Source: Deltaproteobacteria bacterium (lineage in GTDB: Bacteria; Desulfobacterota; Desulfuromonadia; Geobacterales; JAJYBI01). Taken from it: DNA of 64,000 bases. How positions within the stretch are numbered: position 1 is the stretch's first letter; every line of letters starts with the position of its first letter. A model generated the notes under the pieces. It was given only the letters and a program-made list of their open reading frames with translations. It had not been told where the DNA came from and searched no databases. Of this stretch, positions 49,501 through 57,332 are shown piece after piece. The translations under genes and the position numbers were made by a program. Where the stretch lies: NCBI GenBank assembly GCA_021779095.1, contig JAJYBI010000006.1, positions 1 through 64,000 of the forward strand, written 5' to 3'.

Positions 49501-50996
49501 CTCGCCACCAGGTCGGGGCACGGCCCGACGCCGCAGTTGGTGGTGTATTTGCTCAAGGAAACCGTGTAGCCGAACCGGCCCCCTGCGCTCTCCAGCTTGA
49601 GGTAGTAAGTGCCGGTGTAGGTTGCCTGGCTGTCGATATGCAGCGGATCGGTGCCGGTCGGCCCGCTAACGAGGTTCCCGTTGCCGTCGTACAGGCCGAT
49701 GGTGAGCGCGTTGGGCGGAGTATTGTCGTAGGCGACGGTGAGGTGCAGATTGTCGCCGGCATTCGCATCGAACCGGTACCAGTCTACGGGGTTGCTCGTA
49801 CTGTCGAGAACGCCGGTGAAGATGTCGCCCAGGGTGACGGCGGACGCCTGCCCCTGGACGTCGTTGGCATCCGGATGGCTCACGCACGGGGCGTTGGTCC
49901 CCAGACGGTAGATGGCCTGACCGTCGGCGGCAGCGGTCTGGTAGACGATGTCCCCGCAGTTGTTCAGATCAACAGCGCCCACATAATTTACATTCGACAC
50001 CAATATCCCGCGCACATTCGACACAATCGAATGTCGTGAAACAGATACGTTATATTCGTTCCAGACGATCTCACCGTTGTCGTTGATGCCCGCCGAATAG
50101 TGATAACTGGCGTCACTCGTCACGGCGACGGAGACCGCACTCCCCGTTTCAAGTTCGTATACCTGTAACGGTGATTGTGAGTCAGACTGAACATATACGA
50201 CATCTCCCCGGTTATTGATGCTCGGTTCGCCATGAGTTACGTCTTCATGAGTCAACTGGCCGCGAACACTGGAAAATATCTGACTGTAGTTCCCGTTGTA
50301 CTGAACCCACACAACTTCGCCGCGATCATTGATATCTATCGAGTAGTCATAGGGGTCAATCTGAGTTGTTGCAAGTGTCGCCTGCTGCCCTCCTATGATT
50401 CCCTTGATACTGTACGTATTCGTCCCGTTAACGTTGCCGTATTCCACCCACGCCAAGTCTCCCAGATCGTTAATCGCCACAGAATAATGTTCGACGCCGT
50501 CACTGGTCAACTGACCTCGAATTGAGGAATATAGTTGATTGTGCCCTGTCACCGGGTCGTACTGGCTCCACACCACTTCCCCCAAGGAGTTAATGGAACC
50601 GCCTTGCACCTGCCCGCTGGCAATCAGGTCCCCGGGCGGAGTGATGGTATAGGTTGCCGTCTGGATTCCTTCGCTGTTGCCGGCGAGATCGGTGGAGTAG
50701 AACCGAAGATCGGTGGATGCATCGATAGCAATCGCACTATCGTACGACGTCGTCGGCGTACAGCCGGTGCCCAGGCAGTACCAAGTGCCGGCGCAGCCGG
50801 ATCCAGCGCCGTCGTCACAGGCGAGAGTCACGCTCTGAGGCCCGTGATACGTACCTGATGCGGGTGTTGGAGTGGTGAGAGGGGGAGCAGCATCCGTGGC
50901 ATGGGCCACCGCTGCCTGTACAATCCACAGTGCAACAATAACAATCAGCAAGACCCGCAAAATAGATGTAAACCTTCTCATTGCTGGTTTTAGCAT
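46587..50996 (-). CDS. Giant modular secreted protein (propeller and PPC repeats)
   Basis: 1,469-residue predicted exported protein with an N-terminal signal anchor (LLIVIVALWIVQAAVAHA). Modules in order: chitobiase C-terminal-like domain (TDLRFYSTDLAGNSEG), then three propeller-like blocks built on NSLGEVVWSQYD, NDLGDLAWVEYGN and NNRGDVVY repeats, the first two each followed by a PPC domain (DWYRFDANAGDNLHLTV). Next come two GWSGAC...GTC bacterial repeats flanking a second chitobiase-like domain, and a C-terminal beta segment. Likely a cell-surface or secreted protein. ATG 50996 is used; GTG 51002 is an alternative nearer the GGAGGGG site. A GEMM-like leader lies upstream. Confidence 0.85.
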   Translation of the reverse strand: MLKPAMRRFTSILRVLLIVIVALWIVQAAVAHATDAAPPLTTPTPASGTYHGPQSVTLACDDGAGSGCAGTWYCLGTGCTPTTSYDSAIAIDASTDLRFYSTDLAGNSEGIQTATYTITPPGDLIASGQVQGGSINSLGEVVWSQYDPVTGHNQLYSSIRGQLTSDGVEHYSVAINDLGDLAWVEYGNVNGTNTYSIKGIIGGQQATLATTQIDPYDYSIDINDRGEVVWVQYNGNYSQIFSSVRGQLTHEDVTHGEPSINNRGDVVYVQSDSQSPLQVYELETGSAVSVAVTSDASYHYSAGINDNGEIVWNEYNVSVSRHSIVSNVRGILVSNVNYVGAVDLNNCGDIVYQTAAADGQAIYRLGTNAPCVSHPDANDVQGQASAVTLGDIFTGVLDSTSNPVDWYRFDANAGDNLHLTVAYDNTPPNALTIGLYDGNGNLVSGPTGTDPLHIDSQATYTGTYYLKLESAGGRFGYTVSLSKYTTNCGVGPCPDLVASGTNLGWGVGLNSLGEVVWSQYDPVTSHNQLYSSTRGQLTSDAVDHNSPAGNDLGDLAWVEYGNVSGNWTYSVKGLIGGQAATFASSQNTINGVDLNDRGEVVWSQPDGSGVSQLHSSVRGLLTRDGVQHNGPHLNNRGDIVYTVYDPANPGPQQVNELAAGSTTPVAVTSDSLDHPGAAINDSGEIVWIERDPSGTVPGSRIVSSTRGELVPPANDIWNIDLDNCGDIVYQTAAADGQAIYRLGTNAPCVSHPDANDVQGQASAVTLGDIFTGVLDSTSNPVDWYRFDANAGDNLHLTVAYDNTPPNALTIGLYDGNGNLVSGPTGTDPLHIDSQATYTGTYYLKLESAGGRFGYTVSLSKYTTNCGVGPCPEVIGGGDWGPSGISINSLGEVIWSQFDQVTELNQLFSSLRGQLTSDNTGKNSAAINDLGDLVWVEYVYVNGINSFAVKGNIGGQLVEVATSSNGIGKVDLNDLGEVVWTQNDAMNTSQVYSNLRGQLTSGTIDHFNPSINNRGDVVFSQLDPTGQQIYKLAAGDSLPTVVTSGNTDHRSPSINDIGEIVWAESGTDSFSRLVSTVRGILVSASDISTIDLNNCGDLVYAAFVNGQPALYRLGRNAPCMAVPERLFDLAVGKDPASTGSGQVTSSPAGISLGTADTMTMAPFPADTQVTLTVTPDASSVFAGWSGACSGTGTCQVTMDLAKSVTARFDEKPADLTPPVTTATPAGGTNTGALDVTLSCSDAGGSGCAATYYCLGTGCTPTTPYVSPITIAATTDLRFYSTDLAGNDEAVATAAYTILPPDATVTLSVNGSGTGSVTSSPAGIACNTNCSAQFANDSSVTLHAAAAAYSSFTGWSGACAGMGDCVLVMTGDRSVTATFTKDTVHQVQTGTGTAAYYATIQEAYGGVGVEDTIRLWATDYTEDLFFDADKIITLVGGYDEQYLTRTGFTTLHGSLTIGRGTVIVDGLEIAP
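48385..48821 (-). repeat. 437-bp perfect direct repeat, copy 1
   Basis: Identical at nucleotide level to 49516-49952 (offset 1,131 bp, exactly 377 codons). It encodes the PPC domain and the start of the following module in the giant secreted protein. Sequences on both sides of the repeat differ. Confidence 0.92.
49516..49952 (-). repeat. 437-bp perfect direct repeat, copy 2
   Basis: Second copy of the block at 48385-48821, in frame in the same gene. Identity ends abruptly where the PPC-encoding part meets the propeller modules. Confidence 0.92.
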
Positions 50997-51032
50997 ATGC
51001 ACAGTCCCCTCCCTACCTTGACATGTAATTAC

Positions 51033-51056
51033 AGCCCGCCGGCAAACCGGCGGGCT
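51033..51056 (-). terminator. Hairpin in the leader of the giant secreted protein gene
   Basis: AGCCCGCCGG (51033-51042) pairs with CCGGCGGGCT (51047-51056) around CAAA. On the reverse strand it sits between the GEMM-like element and the start codon at 50996, in the position of an expression platform. The following U-content is modest (TGTAATTA). Confidence 0.5.
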
Positions 51057-51066
51057 TAATATACAT

Positions 51067-51155
51067 CTACCTGCAACTTCGACGGCCCCTCGATCCATCA
51101 ACCGGTGGACAGGTAGCTTTGCGCCCCGCGGTTACCCGCGGGTTGCCTTTTCGGT
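51067..51155 (-). promoter_or_regulatory. GEMM (c-di-GMP-I)-like leader element
   Basis: On the reverse strand: AAAAGGCAA, a perfect 7-bp stem CCCGCGG/CCGCGGG capped by a GNRA loop (GTAA), then GCGCAAAGC, then a 7-bp stem CTACCTG/CAGGTAG. The order GGCAA - GNRA hairpin - CGCAAAGC matches the 5' half of the GEMM/c-di-GMP-I riboswitch common in Geobacter. The usual 3' GGGUUACC segment is not evident, so this may be divergent or a related aptamer. Confidence 0.4.
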
Positions 51156-51357
51156 GACAATCTCCAACTGGTTTTCAGGTACTGCACTACATCCGGATTA
51201 CCGCACAACACAAAATAGATGTCCGTGCGGTATCGAACTATAACAGATGCTCATTCAAATAACCACAGACTTTTTCTATATATTTTCCCGGATTGCGTGC
51301 AAAGCAGGGGCAGGTAATCGTGCATGCTTAACAGAAAACTGACTGTAATCAAACTAT

Positions 51358-51390
51358 TACAAACAAAAATGGCGGCCAGTCGGCCGCCAT
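51358..51390 (-). terminator. Rho-independent terminator of the parvulin/DUF2784 operon
   Basis: ATGGCGGCC (51369-51377) pairs with GGCCGCCAT (51382-51390); on the reverse strand the stem is followed by TTTTTGTTTG. It is 70 nt past the DUF2784 stop. Confidence 0.82.
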
Positions 51391-51459
51391 CTCAATCGCG
51401 AAGGAAACAATTTGTATCTCGTGCTGCAGAACCCTCACTGCAGGAAACCTTACAATTCA

Positions 51460-51831
51460 TCAACCGGAACGCCGAGACCGTTTCCGCCACAAGCACGCAT
51501 AGATCGCCGCGTTGACCGCAAGCGCCAGAACACCCAGAGCGATCTGGACGCGCTCCGTGAGCCCGAGCGGATAGAGGACCGGTTCCAGGTAGTGCTGGAT
51601 GAAGGAGCCTTCGTAGCCGGCTACGCCGGCCAACCGGCGGAAATGGTTTTCCAGGTAGGTCAGGGGGCAGACCCATCCGCCGAACTCGATGACGGTCCCC
51701 CAGACGGCGGCGGGAAGGTGGAGCCACGCCAACCGCGGCCGCCGGAGCACCAGGAGCCCGCCGCAGACCACGAACAGCACGAACAGGGCGTGGATCACCA
51801 CCGTCAAGTCGGCCAGAACCGCGTAGGACAT
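51460..51831 (-). CDS. DUF2784 membrane protein
   Basis: 123-residue integral membrane protein matching DUF2784: an N-terminal TM segment with LADLTVVIHALFVLFVVCGG, a second with LPAAVWGTVIEFGGWVCPLTYLEN, and a C-terminal TM. Function of the family is unknown. It begins 5 nt after the parvulin stop codon, so it is the second gene of a two-gene operon and probably translated by coupling. A strong terminator follows. Confidence 0.92.
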   Translation of the reverse strand: MSYAVLADLTVVIHALFVLFVVCGGLLVLRRPRLAWLHLPAAVWGTVIEFGGWVCPLTYLENHFRRLAGVAGYEGSFIQHYLEPVLYPLGLTERVQIALGVLALAVNAAIYACLWRKRSRRSG

Positions 51832-51836
51832 CCTCG

Positions 51837-52757
51837 TTACTTGTGCGGCTCCGGACTTTCCGGCGCTTCACCCTCTTTCGCCGGTGCAGCCGGTTCGGTT
51901 GACGTATCCTGCAGCCCCTCGTCCTTCGCCAGTTTTTCCAGGAACGCCTGCACCTTCTTCTGCTCGTCCTGCTTGGTGAGCTGCTCCCGGATATACGCCT
52001 TCGTCTCGTCGAAGGTCGCCGTCCGCTGTTCCTGGCGCTCCTCCACCTGGACGATGTGGTAGCCGAAGGGGGTTTCCACCACCGGGCTGACCTCCCCCTT
52101 CTTCAGGGCGAACAGCGCCTTTTCGAACGCCGGTGAATTGGTCGCGCCGGGCTCGATGGTCCCCAGCTCCCCTCCCTTGGCGGCGCTGTCCGCATCCTCC
52201 GAATACTCTTTGGCGAGCTTGGCAAAATCGCCCCCCTTTTCCAGCAGCTCGCGGACCTTCTCCGCCTTCGCCCGGGCCTTCGCCTTCATCTCCGCCGTGG
52301 CATCCTTGCCCGCCTCGATGAAGATCTGGCGCGCCTCCACCTTCGCGGGAACGACGAACTCCTTCTCATGCTCCGTGTAGTACGCCTTGACTTCCGCGTC
52401 GGGAACGGACACCCCGGCGGCGACCACCTTGCGGAGATACAGGTTGCCGAGGAACCGGTCGATGGCGAAGCTCAGCTCCTCCTGCACGTCCGGCCGCCGG
52501 TCGAACCCCTCCTTCCGCGCCCGGTCGGCCAGGGCCCGCGTCAGCAGGATCTGCCGGACGAATTCCGCCTGCGCCTGTTTCGACTGGAGCTGCTGCCGGG
52601 TCGCGGCAGGCTGGCTCGCGATGAGCCGGTCGAGGTCGGCCTGCCTGATAACGAAATCGCCCGTCTTCCCCACGACCGGATTGATCTCCTCCGCCACTGC
52701 CGTTCCCGCCAGCAGAACGCAGACCGCAACCGATACCAGTACCATCCTCGCGAACAT
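51837..52757 (-). CDS. Periplasmic parvulin-type peptidyl-prolyl isomerase (PpiC/SurA-like)
   Basis: 306-residue foldase with a signal peptide (1-22). An N-terminal SurA-like helical region (VIRQADLDRLIASQPAATRQ, RALADRARKEGFDRRPDV) precedes the parvulin domain from about residue 150: VEARQIFIEA, GGDFAKLAKEYSED, GGELGTIEPG, FALKKGEVSPVVETPFGYHIV. A short C-terminal helix and Pro/Glu-rich tail end the chain. It assists folding of exported proteins. GGAG precedes the ATG at 52757; the longer frame lacks a signal-peptide start. Confidence 0.93.
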   Translation of the reverse strand: MFARMVLVSVAVCVLLAGTAVAEEINPVVGKTGDFVIRQADLDRLIASQPAATRQQLQSKQAQAEFVRQILLTRALADRARKEGFDRRPDVQEELSFAIDRFLGNLYLRKVVAAGVSVPDAEVKAYYTEHEKEFVVPAKVEARQIFIEAGKDATAEMKAKARAKAEKVRELLEKGGDFAKLAKEYSEDADSAAKGGELGTIEPGATNSPAFEKALFALKKGEVSPVVETPFGYHIVQVEERQEQRTATFDETKAYIREQLTKQDEQKKVQAFLEKLAKDEGLQDTSTEPAAPAKEGEAPESPEPHK

Positions 52758-52917
52758 AGCCACTCCTTTCAGGTTACCGCGTGCAGTTTCACATGCCGGC
52801 ACCCATTGTCGGGCATGTCGCGAGGCTTGTCAACACACTCGGTATCCTCCTGCAGGCCGGGGTACCGACAGCATACGTTACGGTTCCCGGACCTTCCCGT
52901 TCTTCATTGATTGGCCG

Positions 52918-52946
52918 TTGACAGGATACCGCCGGACATCTACAGT
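52918..52946 (+). promoter_or_regulatory. Sigma70 promoter upstream of the FAD protein gene
   Basis: Perfect TTGACA (52918-52923), 17-nt spacer, TACAGT (52941-52946, 4 of 6). Leader of about 75 nt to the ATG at 53027. Confidence 0.5.
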
Positions 52947-53026
52947 GACTGCACGACCGAAGGTGGCATGACGGCACGAACGGGCAGGCGAGACGCTTTT
53001 TCGGCGGCGCGCGGAAGAGGGCGGAG

Positions 53027-54469
53027 ATGGCGGCACAGGATTCAACCACACGCGGCAGGAAGGGACGAACGGCCGGCGATAACGGGCCGGACCCCGGCAT
53101 CGATTTCGATCTTGCCATCGTCGGCGGCGGGTTCAGCGGACTCTGCACCGCCTGGCACCTCCTCACCGATAAACGGCTCCCCCCCTCGTTCAACTGCGTC
53201 GTCATCGAACCGTGCGAGCGGCTCGGGGCGGGGCTCGCCTACCGCACCGACTCTCCCCGCCACCTGTTGAACGTCCGCGCCAAGGGGATGAGCATTACCG
53301 AGGGCGATCCCGGCTCCTTCGCCCGCTGGCTCGCGACGGCGGCGCCGGAGTTCTCCCCCGCGGATTTCGCCCCCCGCGGCCTCTACCGCCGCTACATCAA
53401 CGACTGCCTGAGCCGGGCGCGCGCACAGCGGCCCGACACCCTGACCGTTCTGCGGGATGAGGTGCGGGCGGTGGAGGAGAAGACCGGTGCCGGCCGGTAC
53501 CGGCTGGAACTGCAGTCCGGACGGACGATCCTGGCCCGGTCCGTCGTGCTTGCCATCGGCAACCTCCCTCCCAAGGCCGAGCGGTACACCGACCTGCTGT
53601 GCCCCCCCTGGGGGCTCCATACCGACTACCGCCGGCTGGAGACGCTGGCGATCGTCGGTGCGGGGCTCACGGCGCTGGATGTCATCCTGGAGGCCGAGGC
53701 GTCCGGTTTTGCCGGACGCTACACGGTCGTCTCCCCCCGCGGGCAGTTCCCGCTCCCCCACGGCGAACCGCACCTGCCGGTCCCCCCCGAACTGCATACA
53801 TGGGCTGCGGAGCTGGCGGCGGAACGGCCACGGCTGCGGGCGCTCCTGCACGCCTTCCAGCGCAGGCGGAAAGCGGGATGCGGCTGGGAGCAGCTGGTGG
53901 ACGCACTGCGCCGCCATGCGCCGTCGATCTGGAGCCGACTCTCCCCGGACGACAAGCGGCGCTTCCTGCGGCACCTGCGCATGCCGTGGAACCTCCATCT
54001 GCACCGCTCCTGTCACCGGAGCATGGAGGTGGTGAAACGGCTGGAGGAAACGGGACGGCTGCACCTCGTCGCGGCACGGGTGACCGGCGCCGAAAGGTGC
54101 GCCGGGGCAGCCGGACCGGCGGTCCGGCTGCGGCTGCAGCACGGCCCGGCACCTGCACTGGATGCGGATCTGGCGGTCAACGGCACCGGCCTCTTCTGCG
54201 ACATCCTCCGTACCGAATCGCCCCTCGTCGCCCAGCTCATCGCGGGCCGGCTGGCAACGCCGGACGAATTCCACCTGGGGCTGAAGGTGAACGGAGCGGG
54301 GCAGCTGATCTCCGCCGACGGGCTCGAACAGCCGGGGCTCTTTACCGTCGGCACCCTGCGTCGCGGAGCGGAACTGGAGTGCACCGCCGTGCCGGAGATC
54401 CGGCGACAGGTGCGGGTGATGGCGGAAGAGCTCATCCGGCTGCTGGCGGGAGACACCGGGTCGCACTGA
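53027..54469 (+). CDS. FAD/NAD(P)-binding protein
   Basis: 480-residue flavoprotein-like enzyme. The FAD-binding Rossmann motif VGGGFSG is at 32-38, followed by the dinucleotide acidic residue in VVIEP and the long LGAGLAYRT-RHLLNVRAKGMS stretch typical of the NAD_binding_9/YdhS-like group. A second nucleotide motif, VGAGLTALDV, lies near residue 210. Members are often annotated as FAD-NAD(P)-binding proteins or hydroxyacylglutathione-type oxidoreductases; no reaction is established. It stands alone between operons, with its own promoter. Confidence 0.85.
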   Translation: MAAQDSTTRGRKGRTAGDNGPDPGIDFDLAIVGGGFSGLCTAWHLLTDKRLPPSFNCVVIEPCERLGAGLAYRTDSPRHLLNVRAKGMSITEGDPGSFARWLATAAPEFSPADFAPRGLYRRYINDCLSRARAQRPDTLTVLRDEVRAVEEKTGAGRYRLELQSGRTILARSVVLAIGNLPPKAERYTDLLCPPWGLHTDYRRLETLAIVGAGLTALDVILEAEASGFAGRYTVVSPRGQFPLPHGEPHLPVPPELHTWAAELAAERPRLRALLHAFQRRRKAGCGWEQLVDALRRHAPSIWSRLSPDDKRRFLRHLRMPWNLHLHRSCHRSMEVVKRLEETGRLHLVAARVTGAERCAGAAGPAVRLRLQHGPAPALDADLAVNGTGLFCDILRTESPLVAQLIAGRLATPDEFHLGLKVNGAGQLISADGLEQPGLFTVGTLRRGAELECTAVPEIRRQVRVMAEELIRLLAGDTGSH

Positions 54470-54641
54470 CCTCCTCAGGAACTGCAGGCGGAAGACGAAA
54501 GAGCCTGCCATCCGTTACGCCGCGGATAATCGCTTCATTTTTCCGGGCAGAAGCCGATATGCACCATAGGTACCCTTGCCACCGTCAGGTCGATCTGCTG
54601 CCGGCAGGAAATTCGTTACGGAACACGCACACTCAAACGCC

Positions 54642-55154
54642 ATGCTCCATTGCCCTGTATTCCATAAACGGCTGATCGCAGCACGACGCGCCCGGCCGAC
54701 GAAACCCGGCGGCTTTACGTTCGTGGAGCTGATCGTGACGATTGCCATAATCGGCATCCTGGCGGGCATCGCGATCCCCGCCTACAGCAATCATCGCAAA
54801 AAGATGCTGAACGACCGGGCGATATTCGAGATTCAGCAGCTCGAGGTGGGCATCACCACCTACTACGTAGAACACCAGAACCAGTACCCCGATACCCTCG
54901 CCGATCTCGGGCCGAACCAGAATGTCGATCCCTGGGGAAACCCCTACCAGTACCTTAAGATCGAAGGAGGCGGCAGCAATGTGAATGGGAGTTGCCGGAA
55001 AGACGGGGCTGCTCATCCGCTCAACACGGATTACGACCTGTACAGCATGGGCGCGGACGGCCAGACCAAACCTCCGCTCAACAACCCGGTGAGCCGGGAC
55101 GATATCGTGCGGGCCAATAACGGCGGCTTCATCGACCTGGCATCCGAATTCTAG
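54642..55154 (+). CDS. GspG-like type II secretion pseudopilin
   Basis: 170-residue prepilin. The leader ends GG with cleavage before FTFVELIVTIAIIGILAG; the conserved Glu at position 5 of the mature protein is Glu29. The hydrophobic helix is followed by an alpha/beta domain ending NVDPWGNPYQYLKIEG and DYDLYSMGADGQ, the calcium-site pattern of GspG major pseudopilins. The 24-residue leader is long. The ATG has only a weak ribosome-binding site. No other secretion genes are adjacent; instead it opens an operon with an HD-GYP phosphodiesterase. Confidence 0.88.
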   Translation: MLHCPVFHKRLIAARRARPTKPGGFTFVELIVTIAIIGILAGIAIPAYSNHRKKMLNDRAIFEIQQLEVGITTYYVEHQNQYPDTLADLGPNQNVDPWGNPYQYLKIEGGGSNVNGSCRKDGAAHPLNTDYDLYSMGADGQTKPPLNNPVSRDDIVRANNGGFIDLASEF

Positions 55155-55160
55155 GACGAC

Positions 55161-57332
55161 GTGATCGGCAGACACATGAACGATAAGCTCTCAATCCTGC
55201 ACAGCGTGGTCGGACGACGGATCTACGGTCTGTTCGTCGTCTGCGCCCTGCTCCCGGTCTGCGCCCTGGCGGCCATCTCCCTCCTGCAGGTCGCCGGCAC
55301 CGCCAAGACGGAGAGCAGGAACCGGTTGCACCATGCCAGCAAGAACGCCGGCATGACCATCATGGAAATACTCTTCCTGCTGCAGACCGAACTTACGTCC
55401 TATGCCCGCGAGATTTCCGGCGTGACGCCGGGACAGCTCCGGGAACTGGCGTCACCGACCCGAGGCGAAGACTTCCAGCGGCTGCTGGCGTTGACGCTGT
55501 TTCCGCAACGGGGTACACCCCGGACGTTCCTGGGGACACCCTGCCCCCGCCCGGCACTCACCCCCGGGGATAAGCGGCACCTGGCATCCGGCAAGGCGCT
55601 CCTTTTCAGCGAGCCCGCCGCGAAGAGAGGGAGGCGCCTGTTCCTGGCCGTTGCGCTGGAGCGCGGCCGGCCGGGCAGCGGAATGCTGGTCGGGGAGATC
55701 AATACCTCCTACCTCTGGTCTCTGGCAGAAAACACCCATCTTCCGGCAACCGACCTCTACGTCACCGACGCGGACGGGGGCATCCTGTACGCCACCTCCT
55801 CCGCGCCGCCGTTCATCCCCCGGGTGCAGGCCGGACTGCACAGCTCGTCGGTGGGACATTTCGAGTGGCACCGCCGGAACCGGGACGACCTGGTGGACTA
55901 CTGGTCCGTCTTTCTCTCGCCGCAGTATCAGACCCCCTCCTGGACCGTGATCGTCAGCCAGAGCACCGACGACGCCCTGCGGCCGCTGCACCTGTTCGGC
56001 CGGACCTTCGCGCTGGTGGTCAGCCTCACCCTCATCGTCGTCAGCTATCTGAGCAGTATCCTCATCCGCCGGAACCTGATCCCGCTGGCGACCCTGCGCC
56101 AGGGCGCCCGCCGTCTCGGCCGGGGAGACCTGGACGCCCGGGTCGCCATCCGGAGCGGCGACGAGTTCGAAGAGCTCGCCACCACCTTCAACGGCATGGC
56201 AGATCACCTGCAACGGCAGTTCACCACCCTGCAGGGAACGGGGCAGCTCGTGCAGCAGGTCCTCTCGGCCCAGGATCAGGACGCGATCGTCGCCATCGTG
56301 ATGTCGGCACTGGAAACCGTCGTCTCCTGCCAGGCCCAGGCGCTGTCGCTCCTCGACCCGACGGTCACGGATTTCGCCGTGACGCACTACAACCGGCAGC
56401 CAGATGCGGGATCGGACCACCCGACGGTCGCGATGACCACCTTCGCCGAGGGCGACCTCGATCGGTGCACGGGAGCCGAGTTCCTGCATTTCACCGACTG
56501 CAGTCAGTTCGCAGCGCTGCTGGCCCCACTGGAGAACCGGGGGGCACGCGAGTTCTATCTCTTCCCCTTTTTCATCAAAGGCACCCTGGCCGGCCTGCTC
56601 ACCATCGGTTACCGACAGCCCTCCTCCCAGCTCCGGGAAGACCTCACCCGGGCCCGCCAGGTCGCCGACGAGATCGCCGTCGCCCTGGACAACGTCCGGC
56701 TGATCGAGGAGCTGAACCAGCTGAACCGGGGCACCATCAGGGCGCTGGCGAACGCCGTCGACGCCAAGTCACCCTGGACCGCGGGGCATTCGGAACGGGT
56801 CACGCAGCTCGCCCTCTCCATCGGCCGGGCAATGGGGTTGTCTGCCAGGGAACAGGAACTCCTGCAACTGGGAGGGATGCTCCACGACATCGGCAAGATC
56901 GCCGTGCCGGAAGCCATTCTGGACAAGAACGGGCGGCTCACCGAAGAGGAGTACGCGCTGATCAGGACGCACTCCGAGGCCGGCGCGCATATCCTGGAAC
57001 CGATCCTCGCCTACGAAGAGGTCATCCCCACGGTGGCTCAGCACCACGAATGGTACAACGGCAAGGGCTACCCCCGCGGACTGGCCGGGGAGGAAATAGT
57101 TCTCGGGGCGAGAATCCTGGCGGTTGCCGACGTCTGCGATGCCCTGGCGTCGGACCGTCCCTACCGGCCCGGCTGGGACAAGGACCGGGTTCTGGCGCAT
57201 ATCGGCGAGAAGGCCGGCAGCCAGTTCGACCCCCGGGTCGTGGCGGCGTTCTTCACCATCGCCGACGACTGCCTTACCGGCATGACGGCCGATGACCGCG
57301 TTTCCGCCGGTACGGTGGAGGTCATGCCATGA
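55161..57332 (+). CDS. Membrane HD-GYP c-di-GMP phosphodiesterase
   Basis: 723 residues: TM near 20-42, an extracytoplasmic sensor region (dCache-like, 45-280), TM near 285-305, a HAMP domain (RRLGRGDLDARVAIRSGDEF), a GAF-like domain (about 375-515) and a C-terminal HD-GYP domain. Catalytic motifs are intact: HDIGK (His575, Asp576), the later HHE, and GYP at 636-638. It should hydrolyse cyclic di-GMP in response to a periplasmic signal. It begins with GTG 6 nt after the pilin stop and overlaps the next gene by 4 nt, so the four genes form one operon. Confidence 0.92.
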   Translation: MIGRHMNDKLSILHSVVGRRIYGLFVVCALLPVCALAAISLLQVAGTAKTESRNRLHHASKNAGMTIMEILFLLQTELTSYAREISGVTPGQLRELASPTRGEDFQRLLALTLFPQRGTPRTFLGTPCPRPALTPGDKRHLASGKALLFSEPAAKRGRRLFLAVALERGRPGSGMLVGEINTSYLWSLAENTHLPATDLYVTDADGGILYATSSAPPFIPRVQAGLHSSSVGHFEWHRRNRDDLVDYWSVFLSPQYQTPSWTVIVSQSTDDALRPLHLFGRTFALVVSLTLIVVSYLSSILIRRNLIPLATLRQGARRLGRGDLDARVAIRSGDEFEELATTFNGMADHLQRQFTTLQGTGQLVQQVLSAQDQDAIVAIVMSALETVVSCQAQALSLLDPTVTDFAVTHYNRQPDAGSDHPTVAMTTFAEGDLDRCTGAEFLHFTDCSQFAALLAPLENRGAREFYLFPFFIKGTLAGLLTIGYRQPSSQLREDLTRARQVADEIAVALDNVRLIEELNQLNRGTIRALANAVDAKSPWTAGHSERVTQLALSIGRAMGLSAREQELLQLGGMLHDIGKIAVPEAILDKNGRLTEEEYALIRTHSEAGAHILEPILAYEEVIPTVAQHHEWYNGKGYPRGLAGEEIVLGARILAVADVCDALASDRPYRPGWDKDRVLAHIGEKAGSQFDPRVVAAFFTIADDCLTGMTADDRVSAGTVEVMP

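Noticed and set aside
48300..50039. + strand frame of 579 codons containing two identical blocks
   Set aside because: Antisense of the PPC/propeller protein; the identity only reflects the 437-bp duplication.
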